From JAGPDF01 sp052035735 (GTDB lineage Bacteria > Acidobacteriota > Thermoanaerobaculia > Multivoradales > JAGPDF01): a DNA stretch of 64,000 bases. Where the stretch lies: positions 6,861 to 70,860 of the forward strand of contig JBPOHI010000010.1 in assembly GCA_052035735.1 (NCBI GenBank), given 5' to 3'. The position numbers and the translations under genes are program-made. Positions 34,888 to 44,459 of the stretch are shown here, one piece after another (within the stretch, counting starts at the first letter, position 1; each line of letters starts with the position of its first letter). A model generated the notes under the pieces. That model was not told where the DNA came from, did no database searches, and was given only the letters and a program-made list of their open reading frames with translations.

Positions 34888-36890
34888 GACCGCGGCTCTA
34901 CTGGCTTCTTGCCCTGCTCGCCATCTGGATCGGCGCGATCGCGGTGCGTCTCTACCATCTCCAGGTCAACCGCCACGACGAGTTCGCGCGCCGCGCGGAG
35001 CGCCAGCAGCAGCGTGTCATCGAGCTCGATCCGCCGCGCGGCACGATTTATGACGCGCGCGGCCGGGAGCTCGCGGTCTCGGTCGAGGTCGAGTCCGCCT
35101 TCGCCGTGCCGCGGGAGGTCCCGGATGCGCGCGCGGCGGCGCGCGCGTTGGCGCGCGCTCTCGACGTGGACGGCGCGAAGCTCGAGCGCCTGCTCGATGC
35201 GGACCGCGAGTTCGTCTGGGTGGCCCGCAAGCTCGATCCGCCGCAGGCGCGCCGCGTCAAGGAGCTCCGTCTGCCGGGGATCTACTTCCTCGAGGAGTCG
35301 AAGCGCTACTACCCGCTGCGCGAAGTCGGAGCGCACGCGCTGGGCTACGTCGGGACGGACAATCACGGCCTCGCGGGCCTCGAAGCGATGTACGACAAGG
35401 TCGTCGCGGGCAAGCCCGGACGGCGCACGGTGCTGCGCGACGCCCGCCAGGGGATGGCCGTGCCGGCGAACCTGCCCTCCGCGGCGCCGGTGCCGGGAAG
35501 CGACCTCTACCTGACGCTCGACGCCGCCCTGCAGCAGATCGCCGAGCGCGAGCTGGGGAAGGCAGCCGAGCGGTACCGTCCGCAGAGCGGCAGCGTCGTG
35601 CTGCTCGAACCGTCGACCGGAGCGGTGCTCGCGCTCGCCTCGTGGCCGACTTTCGACTCGAACCGCTTCGGGGCGGCCTCTGAAGATGCGCGGCGCAATC
35701 GCCCGGTGAGCGACGCCTATGAGCCGGGCTCGACCTTCAAGATGGTGACGGCGGCCGCGGCGCTCGAAGAGGGCCTGATCGATCCCGACGAAACGCTCGA
35801 CTGCGAGATGGGCGGAATCACCCTCGCCGGAGTGCGCATCTCGGACCACAAGCCGTTCGGAACGCTCACCTTCCGGGAGGTCATCGCCAAGTCGTCGAAC
35901 GTCGGCACGATCAAGACTTCGCTGCGGCTGTCGAACGCCAGCTTCTACGACATGATCCGCGCCTTCGGTTTCGGACGGACGTCGGGGATCGATCTGCCGG
36001 GCGAAAGCCCCGGTCTGCTGATGCCGGTGGCGCGCTGGCCAGGCTTGGCCAAGGCCTACATCGCGTTCGGTCAGGGCGTCTCGATCACGCCGCTGCAGCT
36101 CGCCCTCGCCTTCGGCACGATCGCCAACGGTGGCCGGCTCCTCGAGCCCTACCTGGTCCGCCAGACGGGAAGCGGGCCGACGGCGAAATGGCTGCACGCC
36201 GAACCGGTGGAGCGTGGCCGGCCGGTCTCCGCGCGCACGCTCGCGACCGTCGCCGAGTTGCTCGCCGGAGTGACCGCGGAGGGCGGCACCGGCCGGGCGG
36301 CGGTGGTCTCCGGCTACCCCGTGGCGGGCAAGACGGGCACCGCGCAGAAGGCTGAGCCGGGCAAGGGCTACCTCGCCAACGAGTTCATCGCCAGCTTCGC
36401 CGGCTACGCACCCACGGCGCACCCGGCGATCGTCGCCGTCGTGGTGATCGACGATCCGCAAGGCGGCTATCACGGCGGCGATGTGGCGGCTCCGGTCTTT
36501 GCCGCGATCGCGCAGCAGGCGCTGCTCTATCTCAACGTGCGGCCGGAACGGGAACGCCCGGAGCGCTGGCCCGGCGAAGCCGAACCGCCGGCCGACGGAG
36601 AGCCCGGCGCGCCGGCCAGCCCGCGTCCGCGGCCCGATCCAGAAGTGGGCATCGTGACCGCCGCTCTCGAGGCCACGGATCCGGCGCCCGCTGTGCTGCC
36701 CGCCGGCTCGCTGCCCGACCTCGCCGGCATGACCGCCCGCCAGGCGCTTGCGGCGACCGCCGACCTGCGGCTCTATCCGATACTGCGCGGCGCCGGCGTG
36801 GTGCAGCGCCAGGAGCCGCCGCCGGGCTCGCCGATGCCGCCGCCCGGGACGCCCGTCGAGCTCTACCTCGCCAGCGGAGCCGGCGGATGA
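34884..36890 (+). CDS. ftsI: Division-specific peptidoglycan transpeptidase FtsI/PBP3 with PASTA domain
   Basis: 668 residues. One N-terminal helix, a dimerisation/pedestal domain, and a transpeptidase domain with all motifs: S283 in EPGSTFKMVTA (SxxK), S337-N339 in AKSSNVGTIK (SxN), and K483 in VAGKTGTAQKAE (KTG). It cross-links septal peptidoglycan. A proline-rich linker and one PASTA domain (about 610-668, LPDLAGMTARQALAATADLR) form the C-terminus. PASTA tails on division PBPs are best known from Gram-positive PBP2x/SpoVD; here they occur in a diderm-like genome. Coupled to ftsL and murE by four-base overlaps. Confidence 0.95.
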   Translation: MRPRLYWLLALLAIWIGAIAVRLYHLQVNRHDEFARRAERQQQRVIELDPPRGTIYDARGRELAVSVEVESAFAVPREVPDARAAARALARALDVDGAKLERLLDADREFVWVARKLDPPQARRVKELRLPGIYFLEESKRYYPLREVGAHALGYVGTDNHGLAGLEAMYDKVVAGKPGRRTVLRDARQGMAVPANLPSAAPVPGSDLYLTLDAALQQIAERELGKAAERYRPQSGSVVLLEPSTGAVLALASWPTFDSNRFGAASEDARRNRPVSDAYEPGSTFKMVTAAAALEEGLIDPDETLDCEMGGITLAGVRISDHKPFGTLTFREVIAKSSNVGTIKTSLRLSNASFYDMIRAFGFGRTSGIDLPGESPGLLMPVARWPGLAKAYIAFGQGVSITPLQLALAFGTIANGGRLLEPYLVRQTGSGPTAKWLHAEPVERGRPVSARTLATVAELLAGVTAEGGTGRAAVVSGYPVAGKTGTAQKAEPGKGYLANEFIASFAGYAPTAHPAIVAVVVIDDPQGGYHGGDVAAPVFAAIAQQALLYLNVRPERERPERWPGEAEPPADGEPGAPASPRPRPDPEVGIVTAALEATDPAPAVLPAGSLPDLAGMTARQALAATADLRLYPILRGAGVVQRQEPPPGSPMPPPGTPVELYLASGAGG

Positions 36891-38383
36891 AGCTCTCGGC
36901 GCTTCTCATCGATGCCGCGATCACCGGAGACCTCGGGTCCGACCCCGAGGTCTCTGGCGTTCGCCACGACTCGCGAACCGTCGAGCGCGGCGAGCTCTTC
37001 GTCACCTGGAGCGGCGCGAAGTTCGACGGCCGGCTCTTCGCCGGACAGGCGATCGAGCGCGGCGCCGTGGCGGTGCTAGCTGACCGGCCGCGGCCCGCGG
37101 AGGCGCCGCCGGAGATCCCCTGGCTCGAGACGCCGGATCCGCGCGCTCTGCTCGGTGACATCGCCGCGCCGCTCTACGGCCATCCGGACCGCGCACTCAC
37201 CCTCGTCGGCGTCACCGGCACGAACGGCAAGTCGACCGTCGTCGAGCTGTGCGCCAACATTCTCGAGGCGGCGGGGCTCCCCAGCGGGCGGATCGGAACC
37301 CTCGGCTACACCTTCGCCGGCGACGATCTGTCGCCCGGGCGGCTCAACGAGCGGACGACGCCGGAGGCCTCGGATCTCTTCCGGCTGCTTGCCGCCATGC
37401 GCGACCGTGGGGCGCGCGCGGTGGCGATGGAGGTGTCGTCGCATGCTCTCGCCCAGGGGCGGGTCCAGGGTGCGCGGTTCGACGTCGGCCTGTTCACCAA
37501 CCTGACCCGGGATCATCTCGACTTCCACGGCGATCTCGAGACCTACTTCGCCGCCAAGCGCCGACTCTTCGACGCGCTCAAGCCCGCGGGTCGGGGAGTC
37601 GCGAACCTCGACGACGCCTTCGGCCGGCGGCTCGCCGGGGAGCTCGGGCTCGTGCATACCTTCGGCTCGTCGAGCTCGGGCGCGGCGGTGCACCCGGCGG
37701 GGGTCGATCTCGACGGCGACGGTATCCGCGGCGCGCTCGCGACGCCGCGCGGGCGACTCCCTTTCCGGTCTCCCCTGCTCGGTCGCTTCAACCTGTCGAA
37801 CCTGCTCGCGGCCGTTGCGATGGCCGAGGCCCTCGAGCTGCCCCCGGAGGCGGTCGCGCGCGGCATCGAGGCGACCCGCCCGCTGGCCGGCCGGATGGAT
37901 GCGGTGCGCGCCGGTCAACCTTTCCTGGCGGTGGTGGACTACGCCCACACCGATGCCGCGCTGGGGGCGGCGATCCGCGCCCTGCGCGAGCTCACGGGCA
38001 CCAAGGTCGTCGTGGTCTTCGGCTGCGGTGGCGATCGCGACCCGGGCAAGCGACCGATGATGGGCAAGATGGCCGGCGACCTCGCCGACCTGCCGATCGC
38101 GACCACCGACAATCCGCGCAGCGAGGATCCGCTGGCGATCCTCTCGGCGGTGGAAGAGGGGCTCAAGGCGAGCCACAACCGCAACTACCGCATCGTCCCC
38201 GACCGGCGGGAGGCGATCCGCCGCGCCGTGACGGTAGCGTTGGGCGGCGGCTGGTCCGTGCTGGTCGCCGGCAAGGGGCACGAGAGCGTGCAGATCGTCG
38301 GCAACCAGCGCCTGCCGTTCTCCGACCGCAACGAGCTCGAGCGCGCGATCGTGGAGCAGCGCGGCTCCGAGGGGCGAGCCTAG
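36887..38383 (+). CDS. murE: UDP-MurNAc-L-Ala-D-Glu:meso-diaminopimelate ligase
   Basis: 498 residues. The ATP site is GVTGTNGKSTVVELCANIL around residue 110, the central domain has NERTTPEASDLFRLLAAM, and the C-terminal domain has the substrate-specificity motif DNPR at 408-411 (TTDNPRSEDPLAI). DNPR identifies meso-diaminopimelate rather than lysine as the third stem residue. It overlaps ftsI (ATGA); the following mraY begins directly after the stop. murF, which normally lies between murE and mraY, is absent. Confidence 0.95.
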   Translation: MKLSALLIDAAITGDLGSDPEVSGVRHDSRTVERGELFVTWSGAKFDGRLFAGQAIERGAVAVLADRPRPAEAPPEIPWLETPDPRALLGDIAAPLYGHPDRALTLVGVTGTNGKSTVVELCANILEAAGLPSGRIGTLGYTFAGDDLSPGRLNERTTPEASDLFRLLAAMRDRGARAVAMEVSSHALAQGRVQGARFDVGLFTNLTRDHLDFHGDLETYFAAKRRLFDALKPAGRGVANLDDAFGRRLAGELGLVHTFGSSSSGAAVHPAGVDLDGDGIRGALATPRGRLPFRSPLLGRFNLSNLLAAVAMAEALELPPEAVARGIEATRPLAGRMDAVRAGQPFLAVVDYAHTDAALGAAIRALRELTGTKVVVVFGCGGDRDPGKRPMMGKMAGDLADLPIATTDNPRSEDPLAILSAVEEGLKASHNRNYRIVPDRREAIRRAVTVALGGGWSVLVAGKGHESVQIVGNQRLPFSDRNELERAIVEQRGSEGRA

Positions 38384-39469
38384 ATGCTCTATCACCTGCT
38401 CTATCCGCTGCATGAACAGTACGCGCTGTTCAATGTCTTCCGTTACATCACCTTCCGTACGGCGGGAGCGATCGTGACCGCGATCCTGCTCGCGCTGCTG
38501 CTCGGGCCGCGCTTCATCGCCACGCTGCGCCGGCTGTCGGTGGGGCAGAACATCCGCGAAGTAGGGCCGCAGAGTCACCAGGTGAAGGCCGGCACGCCGA
38601 CGATGGGCGGGCTGCTCATCCTCTTCACCCTCGTCGTACCGACGCTCCTGTGGGCGAACCTCACCAACCTCTACGTCTGGATCGCGATCGGCGTCACGCT
38701 CGGCTTCGGCGCGATCGGGTTCCTCGACGACTTCCTCAAAGTGCGCCGCCGGCGCAACCTCGGACTGTCGGCACGCGCCAAGTTCCTGCTGCAGGTGGGC
38801 GTCGCCATCCTCGCCGGTTCCGTCCTGCGCGTGATGCCGATCGAGGGTGCGTTCGCGCCGACCCTCACCTTCCCGTTCTTCAAGGACCTGGTCATCAATC
38901 TCGGCCTGCTCTATGTGCCGTTCGTCGTCTGCGTGCTCGTCGGCGCGTCGAACGCCGTCAACCTGACCGACGGACTCGATGGGCTGGCGATCGGCGCGAC
39001 GCTCTTCGCCGCCGCCACCTACGCGATCTTCACCTACGTGGCGGGCAACCGCGTTGTCGCCCAGTATCTGCAGGTTGCCTATGTCCCCGGCGTGGGCGAG
39101 GTCACCGTCTTCTGCGGCGCGCTGGTCGGAGCTTCCGCGGGCTTCCTGTGGTGGAACGCCTACCCGGCCGAAGTCTTCATGGGCGACGTGGGCTCGCTGG
39201 CGCTCGGTGGGGCCATCGGCACCGTGGCGGTGCTCGCCAAGCAGGAGCTGCTGCTCGTGGTCGTCGGCGGCCTCTTCGTCATCGAAGCGCTGTCGGTGAT
39301 CCTGCAGGTCACATCGTTCAAGCTGCGCGGCAAGCGGATCTTCCGCATGGCGCCCATTCACCACCACTTCGAGCTCGGCGGATGGGCCGAGCCGAAGATC
39401 ATCGTGCGCTTCTGGATCGTCGCGGCGATGTTCGCACTGGTCGCACTGTCGACCCTCAAACTCCGATGA
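38384..39469 (+). CDS. mraY: Phospho-N-acetylmuramoyl-pentapeptide transferase
   Basis: 361 residues with ten membrane helices. GFLDDFLKVRRRRNLGLSA carries the aspartate pair, NLTDGLDGLAIG the third aspartate region, and FRMAPIHHHFELGGWAE the HHH motif: all active-site elements of MraY. It transfers phospho-MurNAc-pentapeptide to undecaprenyl phosphate to give lipid I. ATG follows the murE stop without gap (TAGATG) and its own stop overlaps murD. Confidence 0.96.
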   Translation: MLYHLLYPLHEQYALFNVFRYITFRTAGAIVTAILLALLLGPRFIATLRRLSVGQNIREVGPQSHQVKAGTPTMGGLLILFTLVVPTLLWANLTNLYVWIAIGVTLGFGAIGFLDDFLKVRRRRNLGLSARAKFLLQVGVAILAGSVLRVMPIEGAFAPTLTFPFFKDLVINLGLLYVPFVVCVLVGASNAVNLTDGLDGLAIGATLFAAATYAIFTYVAGNRVVAQYLQVAYVPGVGEVTVFCGALVGASAGFLWWNAYPAEVFMGDVGSLALGGAIGTVAVLAKQELLLVVVGGLFVIEALSVILQVTSFKLRGKRIFRMAPIHHHFELGGWAEPKIIVRFWIVAAMFALVALSTLKLR

Positions 39470-40875
39470 CGGCGCCACGCATCCTCGATACCGACCGGCT
39501 CCGGCGTGTCTTCGTGCTCGGCCTCGGCCTGTCCGGTACCGCCGCGGCGCGCCTCCTCCGCCGGCGTGGGGTCGAAGTGGTGGCGAGCGACCGTCGCGCG
39601 GGCGGAGAGCTCGACGTCGACGATCTGGCTGGCGATCCGGGAGTCGAGCTCCGCCTCGCGGATCTCTCCTCCGAGCTCCCTTCCGGCCTCGACGCCGTGG
39701 TCACCAGCCCGGGAGTGGCGCTCCATCATCCGTTGCTCCGGCGCGCGGCCGAACTCTCGATCCCGGTCGTCGCCGAGGTCGAGCTCGCCTGGTCCTGTCT
39801 TCGTGAGGACGAGGCGACGGTGGTCGGCATCACCGGCAGCAACGGCAAGTCGACGACCACCGCGATGACCGGCGCGCTGCTCGCCGGGGCCGGATTCTCC
39901 GTCGAGGTCTGCGGCAACATCGGGCGGCCGCTCGCGGCTGTGGTCGACGGACCCCCGGGCCGGTACTTCGTCGTCGAGCTGTCGAGCTTCCAGCTCGAGA
40001 CCATCGTGCGGTTCCGGCCGCGCGCGGCGGCGCTGCTCAACATCTCTCCGGACCACCTCGACCGCCACGGCGACCTCGCCGGCTATCTCTGCGCGAAGCA
40101 GCGCATCTTTCTCAACCAGCGCCGCGGCGACATCGCCGTGCTCAATGCCGACGAAACCGAGGTGGCGGCCAGCGCTACGGCGGGCGAGCGCAGGTACTTC
40201 TCCAGCGCCGGCGCCAGCTTCGCGGGCGCAGGATGCCGGCTGAGCGGCGACCAGGTGCTCGAGGCCGGCGGCGATCGCGACGGAATGCCGCTCTTCGCGC
40301 GCCGCGACCTGCCGCTCCCGGGCCTGCACAATGTCGAGAATGCAATGGCGGCGGCCCTGCTGGCGCGGGCGGCAGGCGCTCCCGCCGCCGGCATCGCGCC
40401 CGCCCTCGCCGCCTTCCGCGGCCTGCCGCACCGCGTGGAGCGGGTGGCGGAGGCCGCCGGCGTCGTCTACGTCGACGACTCCAAGGGCACCAACGTCGCG
40501 GCGACCGGCCGCTCGCTCGAGGGTTTCGCCGACGCGAGCGTTCACGTCATCCTCGGCGGGCGCAACAAGGGCGCTGACTTCCGCTTCCTGCGTTCGATCG
40601 TCGGGCGCAAGGCGCGCTGTGCCTATCTCATCGGCGAGTCGGCCGCCGATCTCGAGCGCGCTCTGGGTGGCGCGGTCCCCTGCGAGCGCGCCGAGTCGCT
40701 CGCCGTGGCCGTGGCGATGGCGGCTTCGGCCGCGCGGCCGGGCGAGACGGTGTTGCTCTCGCCGGCGTGCGCGAGCTTCGACCAGTTCCGCGACTACGTC
40801 GACCGCGGCCGGCAGTTCGCCGCGTTGGCGCGAGCTCAGGCAGATGCGCGCGGCGCTTCGGAAGCGGGGCGCTGA
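39466..40875 (+). CDS. murD: UDP-N-acetylmuramoylalanine--D-glutamate ligase
   Basis: 469 residues from ATG 39466 (ATGA overlap with mraY). N-terminal UDP-binding GLGLSGTAAARLLRRRG, ATP site VGITGSNGKSTTTAM, NISPDHLDRHGDL, and C-terminal YVDDSKGTNVAAT and ILGGRNKGADF are classic MurD. Adds D-glutamate to UDP-MurNAc-L-Ala in the cytoplasm. A longer in-frame upstream extension lies inside mraY and is not part of the gene. Confidence 0.95.
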   Translation: MTAPRILDTDRLRRVFVLGLGLSGTAAARLLRRRGVEVVASDRRAGGELDVDDLAGDPGVELRLADLSSELPSGLDAVVTSPGVALHHPLLRRAAELSIPVVAEVELAWSCLREDEATVVGITGSNGKSTTTAMTGALLAGAGFSVEVCGNIGRPLAAVVDGPPGRYFVVELSSFQLETIVRFRPRAAALLNISPDHLDRHGDLAGYLCAKQRIFLNQRRGDIAVLNADETEVAASATAGERRYFSSAGASFAGAGCRLSGDQVLEAGGDRDGMPLFARRDLPLPGLHNVENAMAAALLARAAGAPAAGIAPALAAFRGLPHRVERVAEAAGVVYVDDSKGTNVAATGRSLEGFADASVHVILGGRNKGADFRFLRSIVGRKARCAYLIGESAADLERALGGAVPCERAESLAVAVAMAASAARPGETVLLSPACASFDQFRDYVDRGRQFAALARAQADARGASEAGR

Positions 40876-41960
40876 TGGCGAAGAAACTGGCATACGACCG
40901 CGTGCTGTTCACCACCGTGATCGTGCTGGTCGGACTCGGTCTGGTGATGGTCTACTCGGCGAGCGCGGCGGTGGCGCGCGGTCGCGGCGCGGCCGTCAAC
41001 CCGTTCCTCGTGCGGCAGGCCGCCGCGGCGGTGCTCGGTTTTCTGGTGATGGCGGCGATCATGCACCTCGACTACCGAAGGCTCCGCGATCGCCGCGTGG
41101 TCTTCGCGCTGGTGGCGGGCGTGCTCTTCCTGCTCGTCGCGGTGCTGTTTTCGCCGCAGCTCAACGCCACGCGACGGTGGTTCTTCATCGCCGGCATCTC
41201 GGTGCAGCCCTCGGAGCTCTCGAAGCTCGCGCTGGTGCCGTTTCTCGCCTACTTCATCGACCGGCGGAAGGACGCGGTGAACACCCGCGAGGTTCTCCTG
41301 CCGGCGGCGATCGTGACCGGCCTGTTCGCCGGCCTGATCCTGCTGCAGCCGGACCTCGGCACCGCGGTGCTGCTGGCGTTGACCGCCGGCACGATGCTCT
41401 TCCTCGCCGGGCTGTCGTGGCGGTTCGTGCTCGCGAGCGCCGCCACGGCGCTGCCGGTGCTCTACCTGCTGGTGATCTCGGTGCCGTATCGCCGGGCGCG
41501 CCTCTTTACCTTCCTCGAACCCGAGCGCGATCCGCTGGGAGCCGGTTTCCAGGCGATGCAGTCGCTCATCGCCGTCGGCTCGGGCGGTCTCTTCGGGCTC
41601 GGTCCGGGCAACAGCCTGCAGAAGCTCTACTTCCTGCCCCATCCGGAATCGGACTTCATCTACGCCATCGTCGCCGAGGAGCTAGGCATGATCGGCGCTC
41701 TGGCGGTGGTGGCGCTCTTTGGCGTGGTTCTCTGGCGCGGCCTGCGTGCCGGCTGGCGGTCACCCGACCCGTTCGGGCGCTACCTCGCCTGGGGCTTCTC
41801 GTCGATGCTGGTCATGCAGGCGTTGATCAACATCTCCGTCGCCATCGCCCTGTTGCCGACCAAGGGCATACCGCTTCCGTTCCTCTCCTACGGCGGCTCG
41901 TCGCTGGTGGTCACCATGGCCATCTGCGGCGTGCTGCTCAACGTGTCGCAGAATGGCTGA
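40875..41960 (+). CDS. ftsW: Peptidoglycan glycosyltransferase FtsW
   Basis: 361 residues, ten membrane helices, SEDS family. Motifs: VMVYSASAAVA near the N-terminus, FIAGISVQPSELSKLALVPF, LLQPDLGTAVLL and a C-terminal KGIPLPFLSYGGSSLV. It polymerises lipid II at the septum together with FtsI. ATG 40875 overlaps the murD stop by one base (TGATG); the end overlaps murG by eight. Confidence 0.95.
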   Translation: MAKKLAYDRVLFTTVIVLVGLGLVMVYSASAAVARGRGAAVNPFLVRQAAAAVLGFLVMAAIMHLDYRRLRDRRVVFALVAGVLFLLVAVLFSPQLNATRRWFFIAGISVQPSELSKLALVPFLAYFIDRRKDAVNTREVLLPAAIVTGLFAGLILLQPDLGTAVLLALTAGTMLFLAGLSWRFVLASAATALPVLYLLVISVPYRRARLFTFLEPERDPLGAGFQAMQSLIAVGSGGLFGLGPGNSLQKLYFLPHPESDFIYAIVAEELGMIGALAVVALFGVVLWRGLRAGWRSPDPFGRYLAWGFSSMLVMQALINISVAIALLPTKGIPLPFLSYGGSSLVVTMAICGVLLNVSQNG

Positions 41961-43074
41961 GCACGACACCAACGCGGGCGGCCGACCGCGCCGGGCGCTG
42001 CTCGCCGGCGGCGGCTCGGGCGGCCACGTCTTTCCGGCGCTCGCGGTCGGCGACGAGCTGGCGCGCCGCGGCTGGAGGATCGCCCTTTCGGGCTCTCCTT
42101 CGGGCATGGAGGCTCGTCTCGCGGCCGAGCGTGGCGTCGAGTTCGTCGCCCTCGCGGCACGCCCGCTGCTCGGCAGAAACCTCTGGAAAAGGCTGGTAGC
42201 GCTGGTGACGCTCGCGCTCTCCGCACTCACCGCACGGCGCCTGATCCGCGACGGCGGCTACGATCTGGTGGTCGGCACGGGCGGCTACGCCTCGGCCGCG
42301 GCGGTACTCGGGGGGCGGCTCGCGCGCCGCCCGACCGTGCTGCTCGAGCCGAATGCCGAGGCCGGTCTCGCCAACCGCTGGGCGTCGCGCTTCGCCGATG
42401 CGGCAGCGGTCGCCTACGAGGCCACCGCGACGCGGCTCAAGTGCCTCTCGTGGGTGACTGGAGTGCCGGTGCGAGAGGCGTTCTTCGACATCGCGCCGCT
42501 GCGCGCCGACGGCAAGCCTCGCCTGCTGGTGCTCGGCGGCAGCCAGGGCTCGCTGCGCATCAACCGGCTGATGCCGGAGGTGCTGCCGCCGCTGTTCGAG
42601 CGCCACCCCGAGCTTTCGGTCCTGCACCAGTGCGGTGGAAGCCACCTCGAATCGACGCTTGCCGCCTACCGCGCCGCGGGCCTCGAAACACCGCGCCTGC
42701 GGGTCGTGCCGTTCGTCGACAACATGCCGGCGGCGATGGCCGCCGTGGATCTCGTCCTGTCGCGCGCCGGAGCGATCACCCTCGCTGAGGTCTGCGCAGC
42801 AGGACGCCCCGCCGTTCTGCTGCCGCTGGTCGCCGCGGGGGCGCATCAGCTCGCCAACGCGGAGCTCCTCGCCGAGGCCGACGCGGCGACCCTGATCGAA
42901 GACATCGCCCTCGACGGCGACCGGTTGCGCCAGGAGCTCGCAATCCTGCTCGGCGACCGGCCTCGCCTCGCGCGGATGGGGGAGAGCGCGCGTCGCCTCG
43001 CCCGCCCGCGGGCGGCAGCGGAGATCGTCGACCGGATCGAGGCGCTGCTGCCGCCGATCGGGAGGGCGGCCTGA
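41953..43074 (+). CDS. murG: UDP-GlcNAc:undecaprenyl-pyrophosphoryl-MurNAc-pentapeptide GlcNAc transferase
   Basis: 373 residues, GT28. N-terminal G-loop LLAGGGSGGHVFPALAVGDE, second G-loop GTGGYASAAAVLGGRLA, and C-terminal LVLGGSQGSLRINRLMPE and LVLSRAGAITLAEVCA, then LPLVAAGAHQLANAELL. Makes lipid II on the inner membrane. Overlaps ftsW by eight and murC by one base. Confidence 0.95.
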   Translation: MAEHDTNAGGRPRRALLAGGGSGGHVFPALAVGDELARRGWRIALSGSPSGMEARLAAERGVEFVALAARPLLGRNLWKRLVALVTLALSALTARRLIRDGGYDLVVGTGGYASAAAVLGGRLARRPTVLLEPNAEAGLANRWASRFADAAAVAYEATATRLKCLSWVTGVPVREAFFDIAPLRADGKPRLLVLGGSQGSLRINRLMPEVLPPLFERHPELSVLHQCGGSHLESTLAAYRAAGLETPRLRVVPFVDNMPAAMAAVDLVLSRAGAITLAEVCAAGRPAVLLPLVAAGAHQLANAELLAEADAATLIEDIALDGDRLRQELAILLGDRPRLARMGESARRLARPRAAAEIVDRIEALLPPIGRAA

Positions 43075-44459
43075 TGTTCCACCGCTTCGCGGGTCTCCGC
43101 CACGCGCACTTCGTCGGCATCGGTGGCGCCGGAATGAGCGGCATTGCCGAGGTGCTGCTGCAGTACGAGGTCACCGTGTCGGGTTGCGACCAGAACACCA
43201 GCGAAGCCACCGAGCGCCTGCGCTCGCTCGGCGTCGCGATCGCCAAGGGCCACTCGGCCGACCATCTCGATGGAGTCGACCTGCTGGTGATCTCGTCGGC
43301 GATCGCCGGTGGCAACCCAGAGGTTGCCGAGGCCCGGCGGCGCGGCATCACCGTCGTCCGGCGCGCCGAGATGCTCGCCGAGCTGATGCGGTTGAAGTAC
43401 GGCATCGCGGTCGCCGGCACGCACGGCAAGACCACGACGACCTCGCTGGTCGGGGCGATCATGACCGAGGCGGGTCTCGATCCCACGGTCATCGTCGGCG
43501 GCCGCCTGCGTGTCTCCGGCACCGGGGCGCGGCTCGGCAACTCCGACTACATGGTCGTCGAGGCCGACGAGTTCGACCGCAGCTTCCTGTCGCTGTTCCC
43601 GATTCTCGCCGTGATCACCTCGATCGACCGCGACCATCTGGACACCTACCAGGACCTCGACGCCATCCGCGAAGCCTTCGTCGCCTTCGCCAGCCGGATT
43701 CCGTTCTTCGGCCAGGTCATCGTCTGCGCCGACGATCCGAACATCGCCGGCCTGCTGCCGCGATTGGCGGAGCGCCGGGTCACGACCTACGGTCTCGGCG
43801 AGGAGTGCCTGCTGCGCGCCGAGGGGCTCGAGATGTCGCCGGACGGCACCTCGTTCGCCGTCCGCCACCGAACGCTGGGCGAGCTGGTGCGGCTCAAACT
43901 GCCGCTCGCCGGTCTGCACAACGTGCGCAACGCCCTGGCGGCGGTCGGTGTCGCGGCCGCCCTGGGCATTCCGATGCCGGTGGTGGCGCGCGCACTCGCC
44001 GGCTTCGGCGGCGTTCACCGCCGCTTCGAGCGCCTCGGCCAGTTCCGAGGCGCCGAGGTGGTCGACGACTACGCCCATCACCCCACCGAGGTTCAGGCGA
44101 CCCTCGCCGCCGCGCGGCAGGTCTTTCCGCGCCGGGTGCTGCACGCGGTCTTCCAGCCGCACCTCTATTCGCGGACCCGCGATCTCGCCGAGGAGTTCGG
44201 GCGGGCGCTTTCCGCCGCCGATCACATCGTGGTGACCGATGTCTATCCGTCGCGCGAACGCCCGATCGAGGGCGTCTCGGGCGAGCTGGTGGCGCGGGCT
44301 GCGCAGGCGGTCGGGCACCCCCGCGTCGACTACTGCGCCGACTGGCGCGCGGCCGGGAGATTGCTCGCCGACATCGACGACGGCGATGTCGTGCTGACTC
44401 TCGGCGCCGGCGACATCTACCGGCTCGCCGAGGCGATGGTGAAAGGGGAGGTGCCGTGA
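43074..44459 (+). CDS. murC: UDP-N-acetylmuramate--L-alanine ligase
   Basis: 461 residues. HFVGIGGAGMSGIAEVLLQY (UDP site), AGTHGKTTTTSLVGAIM (ATP site), VEADEFDRSFLSLFP and DDYAHHPTEVQATLAAARQV are diagnostic for MurC. Attaches L-alanine to UDP-MurNAc, the first peptide step. The following gene is ftsQ directly, without the murB/ddl genes often found here; stop and next GTG overlap (GTGA). Confidence 0.95.
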   Translation: MFHRFAGLRHAHFVGIGGAGMSGIAEVLLQYEVTVSGCDQNTSEATERLRSLGVAIAKGHSADHLDGVDLLVISSAIAGGNPEVAEARRRGITVVRRAEMLAELMRLKYGIAVAGTHGKTTTTSLVGAIMTEAGLDPTVIVGGRLRVSGTGARLGNSDYMVVEADEFDRSFLSLFPILAVITSIDRDHLDTYQDLDAIREAFVAFASRIPFFGQVIVCADDPNIAGLLPRLAERRVTTYGLGEECLLRAEGLEMSPDGTSFAVRHRTLGELVRLKLPLAGLHNVRNALAAVGVAAALGIPMPVVARALAGFGGVHRRFERLGQFRGAEVVDDYAHHPTEVQATLAAARQVFPRRVLHAVFQPHLYSRTRDLAEEFGRALSAADHIVVTDVYPSRERPIEGVSGELVARAAQAVGHPRVDYCADWRAAGRLLADIDDGDVVLTLGAGDIYRLAEAMVKGEVP